Source of the DNA: Chloroherpetonaceae bacterium
GTDB taxonomy: Bacteria; Bacteroidota; Chlorobiia; Chlorobiales; Thermochlorobacteraceae
NCBI GenBank assembly: GCA_033763895.1
Contig: JANRJQ010000007.1
Span: 248,001-312,000, forward strand
Length of the DNA: 64,000 nucleotides
Direction: 5' to 3'
The notes beneath the pieces were generated by a model, which had not been told where the DNA came from, made no database searches, and saw nothing but the letters and a program-made list of their open reading frames with translations. Position numbers and translations under genes: made by a program. Positions 51,227-59,532 of the stretch are shown one piece after another; positions within the stretch are counted from its first letter, which is position 1; each line of letters begins with the position of its first letter.

Positions 51227-51682
51227 ATGCAATACAATATTCTATTAATCGACGATGAACCAATGATGCTTCGTGTCTTGAAGCAATACTTTCGCAAAAG
51301 CTTCAATGTCTTCAGCTGCACCGATGGCATTGAGGCGCTTCAATACCTTCACCAAGTTGAAACTTTTATAAAAGAGGCCTCTCATTACAAAGAAGAACCA
51401 AAAAATGGAAGCAATTCTCTTCCCAACGTGATTCCTGATGTCATCGTCGCAGATTTGATGATGCCAAATCTTGATGGGTATGAATTTATTAAAGCCTTGC
51501 GCGCACATCCACGATTTAAAAACGTTCCGCTCATTATGCTCTCAAGCCGCGATACCAGCGCCGACCGAATTAAGTGCCTTAAAGCCGGTGCTGATGATTA
51601 TGTGATTAAACCCTTTAATCCGGAAGAATTGCAAACCCGAATTCAAAATCTTTTGAAACGCACGAAGCATGTCGCTGCCTAA
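51227..51682 (+). CDS. Single-domain response regulator with an insertion
   Basis: A 151-residue receiver-only protein. The acidic pocket is IDDE at residues 8-11. The phosphoacceptor is Asp76 in VIVADLMMPNLDG, displaced by an insertion of about 20 polar residues (IKEASHYKEEPKNGSNSLPN) between helix 2 and strand 3. Lys128 is in YVIKPFNPEEL. There is no output domain. A shuttle receiver of this type would accept phosphate from the HPt domain of the hybrid kinase on the other side of the divergent gap, or act by protein contact. It is 18 bp before the sugar transferase gene, so it is in the operon that starts polysaccharide synthesis. Confidence 0.88.
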   Translation: MQYNILLIDDEPMMLRVLKQYFRKSFNVFSCTDGIEALQYLHQVETFIKEASHYKEEPKNGSNSLPNVIPDVIVADLMMPNLDGYEFIKALRAHPRFKNVPLIMLSSRDTSADRIKCLKAGADDYVIKPFNPEELQTRIQNLLKRTKHVAA

Positions 51683-51700
51683 TCATTTAATATTTCATTC

Positions 51701-52555
51701 ATGTCAACTGTAAAAAATTATATGACCACAGAATCAAATATTGGTCTTCTCTTTTTGCAGAGAGGGGACGCGCTTCACCAAGAGCAACTTGAAGTTACTG
51801 AGGTAAAAACCCCTCTCTTAAAGCGTGGGTTTGATGTTTTGGTTTCAGGAACCGCCTTGCTCGTACTTTCGCCTCTTTTTTTGATTGTTGCAGCAATCAT
51901 CAAATTAAGTTCTGATGGACCTGTGTTTTACTTTTCAAAGCGCGTAGGGAGAGGTTGGGAGATATTTGAGCTCATCAAATTTCGAACAATGTTTACCAAT
52001 GCTGAAACTCAGCTCGCGTCACTGAAGCATCTCAACTTATACAGCGAACAAAATTCTAACAACGAACCATCGAATGCCTTCAAAGATGAATCCTTAGAAA
52101 TTGACTCTCAAGGAATGATATTTATCCAACCCGATGGCACAATGATTGATGAAAAGGACTTAACCGCCGTGCGGAAGCAAGCTCAAAAGGAAGTTTTTTT
52201 CAAGTTAAAAGATGATCCGAGAATCACACCGCTTGGTCGTTTCCTTCGCAATACAAGCATTGATGAACTGCCGCAGCTCATCAATATTTTCCGAGGCGAT
52301 ATGTCGCTTGTTGGCAATCGGCCGCTTCCCATCTATGAAGCGGAAAAACTCACCACTGATGATACCATTCTACGGTTTTACGCGCCTGCCGGGCTTACCG
52401 GCCTTTGGCAAGTGACCAAACGCGGAAAAGGCGATATGAGCGAAGAAGAAAGAATTGCTTTAGACAATCATTATGCAAAGCACGGCAGTTTTTGGTTTGA
52501 TATCAAACTCATATTCAAAACCATTCCTGCATTGTTTCAAAAGGAGAATGTGTAA
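51701..52555 (+). CDS. Initiating sugar-phosphate transferase (WcaJ/WbaP-type core)
   Basis: A 284-residue phosphoglycosyltransferase with the single-helix membrane domain only. The re-entrant helix is [31 protein letters not shown] at about 31-65, followed by [65 protein letters not shown] and [17 protein letters not shown] come later, with the catalytic Asp-Glu pair in IDELPQL. A stretch of about 70 polar residues between them (about 105-170) is longer than usual. It transfers the first sugar phosphate to undecaprenyl phosphate. It is followed directly by the TolC-like and co-polymerase genes. The stop overlaps the next start (TAATG). Confidence 0.92.
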   Translation: MSTVKNYMTTESNIGLLFLQRGDALHQEQLEVTEVKTPLLKRGFDVLVSGTALLVLSPLFLIVAAIIKLSSDGPVFYFSKRVGRGWEIFELIKFRTMFTNAETQLASLKHLNLYSEQNSNNEPSNAFKDESLEIDSQGMIFIQPDGTMIDEKDLTAVRKQAQKEVFFKLKDDPRITPLGRFLRNTSIDELPQLINIFRGDMSLVGNRPLPIYEAEKLTTDDTILRFYAPAGLTGLWQVTKRGKGDMSEEERIALDNHYAKHGSFWFDIKLIFKTIPALFQKENV

Positions 52556-53268
52556 TGCGCTTGCAACTTCAATTTCGATTCACCCTTTGGATCATGCTCG
52601 TTCTTACTGCTTCGTTTGAATTGCAATCTCAAACGAGACCGTATCAAGAGATTGTCTCAAAATCAGATAGAATGACCGTTGATTCCTTGGTCATTGCGGC
52701 GTATAAGAATTCATACCTCTTGGAGGGGCTTCGTGAGGGAATCACTGTCGCGGAAGAAAAGACTTTTCAAGAAAGCATGCATTGGCTTTCAAATCTTCGC
52801 TTTGGCGTTCAGTTTCTCAATCTCCCCACAAACCCCGATTACAACGGAGGAAGCATCATTCCAACGCTTGGGGTCAATATTAGCCTCGATCTCGAAGGAC
52901 TTGTCACCCTACCGAGCAGAATTTCTGGGGCAGAAGCCGGAAAGCGTGTCATTGAAAATGAACTCTTAAAGCAAAAGCGCATTCTTCGCACTTGGGTTGA
53001 AAGCAAGTATTTCGACTACCTGCAAAGTCTTGAACTCCTAAAATTGCAATACGCCATTTTGGAATCGCAAGAAGAGCAAATGAAATTAGTCAAAGCACGC
53101 TTTGAAGGTGGCGAATCGAAAATTGAAGATTATCTCCTAATTCAAAACGCCATTGCACAAACCAAACAAGCCATCGTTCGAGCGGAAATTGAGGCAAAGC
53201 GCATTGAGCGAGAATTGGCGATTGCCACCAATGAAAAAGAAAATTTAAACGGATTAATGGAGCGTTAA
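52555..53268 (+). CDS. Short TolC-like outer-membrane-channel protein
   Basis: A 237-residue protein with a signal sequence (FTLWIMLVLTASFELQSQ). It holds one OEP-type repeat: TVDSLVIAAYKNSYLLEGLREGITVAEEK, then coiled-coil helices SKYFDYLQSLELLKLQYAILESQEEQMKLVKARFEGGESKIEDYLLIQNAIAQTKQ, the typical KxRFExGxxxxxDxLxxQ turn. Full TolC proteins have two such repeats and more than 400 residues, so this is a half-length form. It lies between the sugar transferase and the co-polymerase, where a Wza-like exporter is expected. It may assemble as a higher oligomer. It starts in overlap with the sugar transferase stop, after AAAAGGAGAAT. Confidence 0.7.
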   Translation: MRLQLQFRFTLWIMLVLTASFELQSQTRPYQEIVSKSDRMTVDSLVIAAYKNSYLLEGLREGITVAEEKTFQESMHWLSNLRFGVQFLNLPTNPDYNGGSIIPTLGVNISLDLEGLVTLPSRISGAEAGKRVIENELLKQKRILRTWVESKYFDYLQSLELLKLQYAILESQEEQMKLVKARFEGGESKIEDYLLIQNAIAQTKQAIVRAEIEAKRIERELAIATNEKENLNGLMER

Positions 53269-53269
53269 A

Positions 53270-55489
53270 ATGACCGAATTTATTTCAATTGTTCGAACGC
53301 TTCTGAAGAAGTGGAAACTCTGGGTGGCAATTCCTATCCTTTCAGCTGCTGTTATGTATGGGCTAACCTTCAATGAAAAGAAGGTTTATCAATCCGACGC
53401 CTTGATGCAACTAAATTTGCAACAAAGTAAAAGTTTGAGCCTCACCGAAGACGCTTTGCAACAGCATGAGATCAATCTTCGATTTGAAAACTTGATTGAG
53501 CTTCTCAAAAGCCAACGAACTTTGGAAGAAGTTCGCGTGAATTCACTGCGCGATTTCTATCTCGCGAAACATCAATTTTTTAATTGGGAACTCGCGCCCT
53601 TCCCAATTTCTGATTCACTGGAAGTGATTGCCTTACTTGATTCCATTTCTTTTGAAAGCCGCGAAAGCGCTCAGCAAGGGGTGAATTCCGAGAAGTGGCA
53701 AAAGCTATCTCGCTTCTTGGATCAAGAAGGCGTTTCAGGCGAAGACCTTCAAAAAGCGACAAGCATTGGTCGAATTCGAAACAGCGCTTTCATTCGCGTT
53801 TCTTTCGAAGCCGATTCCCCGAAAAAAGCCGTGTACTTCGCGGGGTTAATGATTGATGCAATGATTTCTCAATATGCCTTTCTTTCACGCTCACGCTCTT
53901 CATTCGACCGTGAAATGTATGAACGCTTGGTTCGTGAAGCAAAAACGGTGGTTGACCAAAAAATCAAAGGGCTTGAGCGATATAAGGTTCAAAACAATGT
54001 GATCAATTTGGGTGAGCATACAAAAGCGATTGTTGGAAAACTCGTTGAACTTGAAATCGAACGAACTCATCTGAGAGAAACCGAAGCATCGAAATCACGG
54101 GCATTAGAGAAACTCCGCGAGGCCTTTCAATCGCGAGGGTCTTTGCCCATAAACATTACATCAAACGCTCGGCTTGTGAAGTTAAAAGAAGAACTCACAC
54201 TCTTGAACCAACGGAGAATTCAAAACCGTGTGTCACTCGAATCCATAGTCGATACAACCATTGAAATTCAAATTGCCAACTTAAAATCAAAAATTGAATC
54301 TGAAATCAAAACCCTCATTCGCGATCAACCCTATGATATCCGCGAATCCCGCCAAGATTTACTTTACCGATACACGTCCAATGAACTTGAACTCTCTGCG
54401 GTTACTGAAAGCTTGCCAATTCTTGAAAGAGAGATTGAGCGAATGTCAAAATATGCGAATCGCTTTGCGCCTCTCGAATCAAATATTGGAACAATGGAAA
54501 AGGAGATTTATGTCGCGCAGGAAAGCTATCTCGTGTTACTTAATAAATTGAACTTAGCCAAGTCGGTTGAGCTTGGGCAATCAGGAACTGATATAACCAT
54601 TATCGACCCGCCCAAATATCCTAGTAGTGCAGAGCCATCAAAACGCCTAATGCTCATTTTACTTGCCGGTGTTGCCACTTTTATTTTGGTGGTCGTCACA
54701 TTGGTCCTCATCGAACTCTTGGATAAATCCGTTCAAAGTGTTGAACACTATGAGGCGCGCTCACCTTTTCAAGTCATTTGCGCCATTCCTTCTTCTGAAA
54801 GCACAGAGTCATCTTCTATCGCCCCTGTTCAAGTGGCACAAATTAAAAACGAGCAGTTGAAGCGGCTTCGCAAACACTTCATTCAAAATCAAAATGAAGA
54901 AAAAGTCACTTTGTGGTTTTCAACGCATCAAAGCGAAGGCGTTTTTGACATTGCCCGTGATACCCAATCTTTATTGACAAAAGCGGGATATCGATGTTTA
55001 ATCCTTCATGCCGGTTATGAACCCTCAAATACTAACGATGTAACGATTAAAAAGTATTCAGAGATTATCAATGGCGAATCTCTTTCAAGTATCATCTCAG
55101 AAAGCATTCTCACTTTTGACCCCAGCGAAGGCTCTCCTTTTGAACAGCGCACGCCAAATATGTGGCAAGCCGATTTCAATATTCTTAAAACCCAATTTGA
55201 TTTCATCTTCATTTTGCCTCCCGCACTGGTTGAATCAACTGATTGGAGCGAGTGGGCACAAGTAACCGATGCCGCACTTCACATCTTTAAAGCCAATCGG
55301 TTATTCTCCGCTGCCGATTTGCGGCTCACCGGAGAGCTCAGCCGAATGATTAAAGTTGGTGGCGCCGTTGTTTTTAGCCCATTCATCGAGAAAATGGAGT
55401 CACTCATCGGAGAGGCTCCCAAAAAGCGCAGCCGCTTGCGAATCTTTGCCAAACAGATTCTTCAACATTCATTTGGAAAAGCAGCATAA
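53270..55489 (+). CDS. Polysaccharide co-polymerase (GumC/Wzc-like) with degenerate kinase domain
   Basis: A 739-residue protein. TM1 at residues 18-36 and TM2 at about 462-485 enclose a large periplasmic coiled-coil (Wzz-type) domain with LERYKVQNNVINLGEHTK and YVAQESYLVLLNKLNLAKS. TM2 is preceded by DITIIDPPKYPSSAEPSKR, the conserved PxxPxxP-type segment. Residues 500-739 are cytoplasmic and aligned with a BY-kinase, but the P-loop is replaced by LWFSTHQSEGVFDIARD, and the Walker A-prime position reads ILHAGYEPSN, so no nucleotide site remains. The C-terminal tyrosine cluster is missing. It controls chain length and export with the polymerase, but is probably not a kinase. Confidence 0.85.
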   Translation: MTEFISIVRTLLKKWKLWVAIPILSAAVMYGLTFNEKKVYQSDALMQLNLQQSKSLSLTEDALQQHEINLRFENLIELLKSQRTLEEVRVNSLRDFYLAKHQFFNWELAPFPISDSLEVIALLDSISFESRESAQQGVNSEKWQKLSRFLDQEGVSGEDLQKATSIGRIRNSAFIRVSFEADSPKKAVYFAGLMIDAMISQYAFLSRSRSSFDREMYERLVREAKTVVDQKIKGLERYKVQNNVINLGEHTKAIVGKLVELEIERTHLRETEASKSRALEKLREAFQSRGSLPINITSNARLVKLKEELTLLNQRRIQNRVSLESIVDTTIEIQIANLKSKIESEIKTLIRDQPYDIRESRQDLLYRYTSNELELSAVTESLPILEREIERMSKYANRFAPLESNIGTMEKEIYVAQESYLVLLNKLNLAKSVELGQSGTDITIIDPPKYPSSAEPSKRLMLILLAGVATFILVVVTLVLIELLDKSVQSVEHYEARSPFQVICAIPSSESTESSSIAPVQVAQIKNEQLKRLRKHFIQNQNEEKVTLWFSTHQSEGVFDIARDTQSLLTKAGYRCLILHAGYEPSNTNDVTIKKYSEIINGESLSSIISESILTFDPSEGSPFEQRTPNMWQADFNILKTQFDFIFILPPALVESTDWSEWAQVTDAALHIFKANRLFSAADLRLTGELSRMIKVGGAVVFSPFIEKMESLIGEAPKKRSRLRIFAKQILQHSFGKAA

Positions 55490-56770
55490 ATGATTCTTCT
55501 CGATTTTCTCGGACAAATTGTTTTCACCGTATTGTCAGTAATAGGGTTCATACTAACTTTTTTTTCGATTCTACTGTTGGTGCTCTCCCTTTCAAGCCGT
55601 ATTGAATTAAAACGACGCATGACCCTGCTATACCCCAACCCAAGGCTTGTAATTTTGATTGCGGCTTATAAACCAAATTCGTTTTTACTTACCGTGCTTC
55701 ATCGGTTGATGGAAGCGCGGGCTTTGCTTCGTCACCCGAATCTTCAATCGGAAATCGTGGTGCTCTTTCAAGACACCGCTCCGGAACTTGTTGCGAAAGC
55801 CAAAGCGCTCCCTATAACGGTGCTTGAAGCGTCCTTCCAACATCTTTCTGGCAACCCGTATCATCATGCTTTGCGATATGCTGTTTCGCAAATCGATGAA
55901 ATGGACTTTCACCCGTCGCACCTGCTTTTGCTGGATAAAGACAACCTACCGGAAATCAATTATTTTGAAAAACTATTACCACACCTTCATACTTCCGCCG
56001 ATTTGATTCAGGGCAAACGGCTTCCTCTCAACGTAAGCAATGCTTCAGAGCAATTCGATTTTATTTCGGAGCATCTCAATGATAGGATGTTTCGTTTGGG
56101 TTTGCTTCGGCTTGGCGGTGAATTAGAAATCAGCGGAAGCGGAGTTACCTTTCGCTATGAACGGTTTCGCGAAGCCATTCAAACCCTTGATTCCCGCTCA
56201 CCCGGAATGGATAAAAGCTTAATGATTGAGCTTTATAAAAAACGCTTTGTTTCGATTTTTGCTCCCGAGTTGGTTGTGTATGAAGAAAAGAGCGCCGAGC
56301 CTACCATACTCGAAAAGCAACGCATTCGATGGCTTGGCGCTCAATATTTTAATGCCTTCTGTCATGCCCTCGATTTAATTCTCTCATCTCTTCGCGAGAA
56401 ATGGATTGCCCCGCTTTTGTATTTGATTGTTTTGCTTCGGCCGCCTCGTTCCGTTCATGCTCTCATTGCTTGGGCCGTCACAGGCGTTGAAATCATCTAT
56501 TTCTTCATTTATAGCACTTTTCCGAATCACCTTATTTTGGGAGTACCTTTTGGGATTTTCAATTCACTGTGTTTAATCGTTTCTGCCTTGCTGATTTCGG
56601 AGTCGCCGTTGGTTCGAAAATCGATGTTACAAATGGCATTGCATTTGCCTGATTTCGGGCTAAGAATTTTCCGCTCAACGCTTCAAGGGTTAAAGCGAGA
56701 AAATCAAGGGAAATTCATCCACACCGTTCATCACTTTCATGACACCACATTAAGAACGGAGCATCAGTGA
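55490..56770 (+). CDS. Processive-type membrane glycosyltransferase family 2
   Basis: A 426-residue protein. An N-terminal helix at about 10-35 (IVFTVLSVIGFILTFFSILLLVLSL) is followed by the GT2 core: LVILIAAYKPNSFLLTVLHRL, SHLLLLDKDNLPEINYFEKLL with the DKD metal site, GGELEISGSGVTFRYERF, and QRIRWLGAQYFN as the QxxRW motif. C-terminal helices lie at about 310-390 (WIAPLLYLIVLLRPPRS; GVEIIYFFIYSTF). The motif set is that of processive BcsA-like or HAS-like enzymes. The start is right after the co-polymerase stop (TAAATG), and the last codons overlap the next start (GTGA). It is probably the main repeat-unit or polymer-building transferase of this set. Confidence 0.83.
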   Translation: MILLDFLGQIVFTVLSVIGFILTFFSILLLVLSLSSRIELKRRMTLLYPNPRLVILIAAYKPNSFLLTVLHRLMEARALLRHPNLQSEIVVLFQDTAPELVAKAKALPITVLEASFQHLSGNPYHHALRYAVSQIDEMDFHPSHLLLLDKDNLPEINYFEKLLPHLHTSADLIQGKRLPLNVSNASEQFDFISEHLNDRMFRLGLLRLGGELEISGSGVTFRYERFREAIQTLDSRSPGMDKSLMIELYKKRFVSIFAPELVVYEEKSAEPTILEKQRIRWLGAQYFNAFCHALDLILSSLREKWIAPLLYLIVLLRPPRSVHALIAWAVTGVEIIYFFIYSTFPNHLILGVPFGIFNSLCLIVSALLISESPLVRKSMLQMALHLPDFGLRIFRSTLQGLKRENQGKFIHTVHHFHDTTLRTEHQ

Positions 56771-58269
56771 TTCACCGCGAAACCAGCCCAGACGCAATCT
56801 CGCAAAGGCCACACGTCGCTCAGCCAACGCTCGGCGAGCGACTTTTAAACGGCGTTTATACCAAGCTCATTCTTCCCCGACTTGAATCGCCTTTAGGCAT
56901 ATTTATACTTGCGCTAATGGGTATTGGCATTGCCTTGCTTGGCGTTAAAATGGGAAGTGTTATTCTCATTCTTTTTATCACAGCCTCGATTGGGTTCCCG
57001 ATTGTTTTCTCAACCCTCTTTTTCCAACAGGTTGGAATTTACCTCTTGCTTTTCTTTGCCTTTTTCTTGGGCACTCTTTTAATGGCACTCCCATCCATTC
57101 AGATTGGCTTGATTCAAGACGTATTGATTCTCTTTATGTTTTCGGGGCTTTTGATTCGCACTTATCGAAATGGAGAGTGGCGGACTTTCAAAACGCCCCT
57201 CAATCTTCCCATCGTTCTATGGATTGGGTATAATCTCGCTCAAATTGCCAACCCTCAAGCGGCTTCGCGGGAAGCGTGGTTTTATGTTATGCGTCCTGCG
57301 GTGGGCTATGTTCTTTTCTTTTTTATTGTTTATCACGCCTTAAGCAACAAGGCATCGGTGGTTACGCTTCTGAATGTTGTACTCGGATTCGGGGTTCTTT
57401 CTGCAATGTGGGGCATTGTTCAGTACTACGCAGGATATTTTGATTTTGAAATGACTTACATCGTCTCACACGAAGCCGTTCATCTTGTCTTTAACGACGG
57501 GCGTTGGCGAAGCTTCGGGACAATGGCATCACCCTCTCAATACGGAATCTTGATGGCGTGTTTTCTTGTCGTTTCGGGTGTGCTTGCCGTAACCGCGCAA
57601 AAGCGAATGATGCAATTCCTTTATGCCACCGCTGCCGTCTTATTCTTATTTGCGTTGCTTTACTCAGGAACACGCTCGGCCTTTGTGATTCTCCCGCTTT
57701 CCTTTATGATGATGACGATTCTCGCGCGCTCTGTTAAAATGCTTGTCACAGCGGCAATCTTTGGTCTCTTTCTTTTTGGGCTGATTCAAATGCCCACCAA
57801 CAATTATCAATTGCTTCGGCTTCAATCGGCCTTTAACGGCTCAAATGATCCTTCGTATCTCGTGCGGAAAAAAAATCGGGAAATGATCATGCCTTGGATT
57901 GCATCTCATCCGATTGGCGGCGGCTTAGGCTCTACCGGCGTATGGGGACAACGATTTTCACCAAACACATTTCTTGCCAATTTCCCACCCGATTCAGGCT
58001 TGATTCGCGTGGCGGTCGAATTAGGTTGGATTGGGCTTCTATTCTATCTCTTTCTTTGGGGGAATATTTTAGTTCGCGGCGTGACTTCTTATTGGAAACT
58101 ACAGGAGCAACCCTTAAAGCCAATTTCGATGGCGCTTCTTTCCATTCTCTTTTCGATTCTGGTGGTTGAATACGCTCAAGACATTGTTGGGAAAATGCCG
58201 TCATCGTTGCTCTTTTGGGTTTTTCTTGCGTTGCTTTTCAGAAGCACCAGCCTAAATGAAGCGACTTGA
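56767..58269 (+). CDS. O-antigen ligase/polymerase family protein (Wzy/WaaL-like)
   Basis: A 500-residue membrane protein with about a dozen helices, beginning with a GTG overlapping the previous TGA. The family motif is seen in the long periplasmic loop: YSGTRSAFVILPLSF near residue 298 (the STRSA region of Wzy_C) and PIGGGLGSTGVWGQRF, then FPPDSGLIRVAVELGWIGLLFYLFL. These are characteristic of O-antigen ligase and polymerase proteins. It would polymerise lipid-linked repeats or attach them. It is the last gene of this plus-strand run. Only about 100 bp separates it from the convergent TPR gene, with no clear terminator. Confidence 0.85.
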   Translation: MIHRETSPDAISQRPHVAQPTLGERLLNGVYTKLILPRLESPLGIFILALMGIGIALLGVKMGSVILILFITASIGFPIVFSTLFFQQVGIYLLLFFAFFLGTLLMALPSIQIGLIQDVLILFMFSGLLIRTYRNGEWRTFKTPLNLPIVLWIGYNLAQIANPQAASREAWFYVMRPAVGYVLFFFIVYHALSNKASVVTLLNVVLGFGVLSAMWGIVQYYAGYFDFEMTYIVSHEAVHLVFNDGRWRSFGTMASPSQYGILMACFLVVSGVLAVTAQKRMMQFLYATAAVLFLFALLYSGTRSAFVILPLSFMMMTILARSVKMLVTAAIFGLFLFGLIQMPTNNYQLLRLQSAFNGSNDPSYLVRKKNREMIMPWIASHPIGGGLGSTGVWGQRFSPNTFLANFPPDSGLIRVAVELGWIGLLFYLFLWGNILVRGVTSYWKLQEQPLKPISMALLSILFSILVVEYAQDIVGKMPSSLLFWVFLALLFRSTSLNEAT

Positions 58270-58367
58270 AACAATAAACAAGTGAACCCACACACTACAC
58301 GACCACCCACCGAAAAAATCATCAAAGATGTCTTGTTTTACAAAGAACTGCGCGAAACCAAATTGCG

Positions 58368-58946
58368 CTACTCTTTTCCTTCAATTCTCTCTTTTAAGCG
58401 ATTGGCAAGAATGGTATTCTTCTCTCGAATCATTTGATAAACGGTTTGCGCAGAGTCCTTTTGACCCAAGTTCACATAAGCAGCACCCAAACTAAAAAGC
58501 GATTCATACATTTCCGGATTCAATTCCACGGCTTTTTTATAAACAAGTTTTGCCCCTTCAAAGTCACCGGTTTTCATGAGCACATTGCCCAAGTTTTGTT
58601 GGGCTTCGGCGTTTTGAGGCTGCATTTGGGCTAATCGCGTGAGAGCAGGTAAGGCATCGGCATACCGTTCTAATCGAAACGCAGTTAGAGAGAGCAGTTG
58701 AAGTGCCGCGGTATCATCGGGGCTGATTTTGAGAAGCTCTTTCCAAGAGGAAATGGCTTTATCATAATTTTTTACGCTTGAGTAAGCAAGGCCCAATCTG
58801 AAGCGGGCTTTAACATTATTCGGTTCAAAACGAACGAGTTGCTCAAGGGCTGTGATATCTTCAGCGGCTTTGTTTTCGCCGCATCCCGCAGTTAAGAGTG
58901 CTGCAAGCCCAATGAAGAAAAGCGAGGAAATGATGTTGGTCTTCAT
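58368..58946 (-). CDS. TPR-repeat lipoprotein
   Basis: A 192-residue protein with a lipoprotein signal ending in LLTAGC (Cys22). The start is the ATG at 58944-58946. An in-frame start 9 codons upstream is less likely. From about residue 35 come four TPR units of 34 residues (ALEQLVRFEPNNVKARFRLGLAYSSVKNYDKAI; QLLSLTAFRLERYADALPALTRLAQMQPQNAEAQQNLGNVLMKTGDFEGAKLVYKKAVELNPEMYES). It is likely a scaffold in the periplasm or outer membrane. It lies 28 bp from a second TPR gene, so the two probably work together. Confidence 0.82.
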   Translation of the reverse strand: MKTNIISSLFFIGLAALLTAGCGENKAAEDITALEQLVRFEPNNVKARFRLGLAYSSVKNYDKAISSWKELLKISPDDTAALQLLSLTAFRLERYADALPALTRLAQMQPQNAEAQQNLGNVLMKTGDFEGAKLVYKKAVELNPEMYESLFSLGAAYVNLGQKDSAQTVYQMIREKNTILANRLKERIEGKE

Positions 58947-58974
58947 AAAATATTTTGATTTAACTGCCTGCAAT

Positions 58975-59508
58975 TTACAAAAGCGATTTCACACGCAGCG
59001 CAAGTTCGCGGTCGGTCATTTCTAAAAGTCGATACTCCCTTTCGAGTGCCTCTTTATTCCCCATTCGAAAATGAATAAAGGCAAGCGCCATTCTTGCCTC
59101 GGCAAAGTTGGGGTCAAGCTTTAAGGCAGATTCCGCGGCTTCAATGGCCTTGGTGCTTTCGCCCAAGTCATCGAGCGCATTGGCTAAATAAAAATAGCCA
59201 TCGGGCTTTGAGGGATTCACATCCACGGCTTTTTGAAAAGCACTCGCCGCTTCTTTTAATTTTCCTGCGTTAAGCAGCGCGCCGCCTAAGCCAAAGTAAA
59301 GCTCTTCACTTTTTTCGCCGCGTTTTTCAGCTTCTTGAAATGCCGCAACCGCTTCATTAAACCGCGAAAATTCTAGCAGACGCTCCCCAAGTTGCAGATA
59401 GGCCTTTTCTTCTTCCGCCATCGAAACCAATCGACTTCTGAATTCCGGCTCAAATGCACTTGTGATGCTTGGGCTCATTTGCAAAAGATAGTCTTGAAGT
59501 GAATTCAT
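58975..59508 (-). CDS. TPR-repeat protein
   Basis: A soluble protein of 177 residues with no signal. It carries about four TPR units (YLQLGERLLEFSRFNEAVAAFQEAEKRGEKSEELYFGLGGALLNAGKLKEAASAFQKAVDVNPSKPDGYFYLANALDDLGESTKAIEAAESALKLDPNFAEARMALA). It is cytoplasmic by prediction and may be a protein-interaction adapter. It is placed between the TPR lipoprotein (28 bp) and the metallopeptidase (24 bp), in the same direction, so the three genes look like one operon. Confidence 0.8.
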   Translation of the reverse strand: MNSLQDYLLQMSPSITSAFEPEFRSRLVSMAEEEKAYLQLGERLLEFSRFNEAVAAFQEAEKRGEKSEELYFGLGGALLNAGKLKEAASAFQKAVDVNPSKPDGYFYLANALDDLGESTKAIEAAESALKLDPNFAEARMALAFIHFRMGNKEALEREYRLLEMTDRELALRVKSLL

Positions 59509-59532
59509 TGTTTCAAATTAATTATCGTGATT

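Noticed and set aside
58282-58437. Short GTG-started frame of about 50 codons after the O-antigen ligase gene
   Set aside because: It overlaps the end of the convergent TPR lipoprotein gene, has no ribosome site and no similarity I can name.
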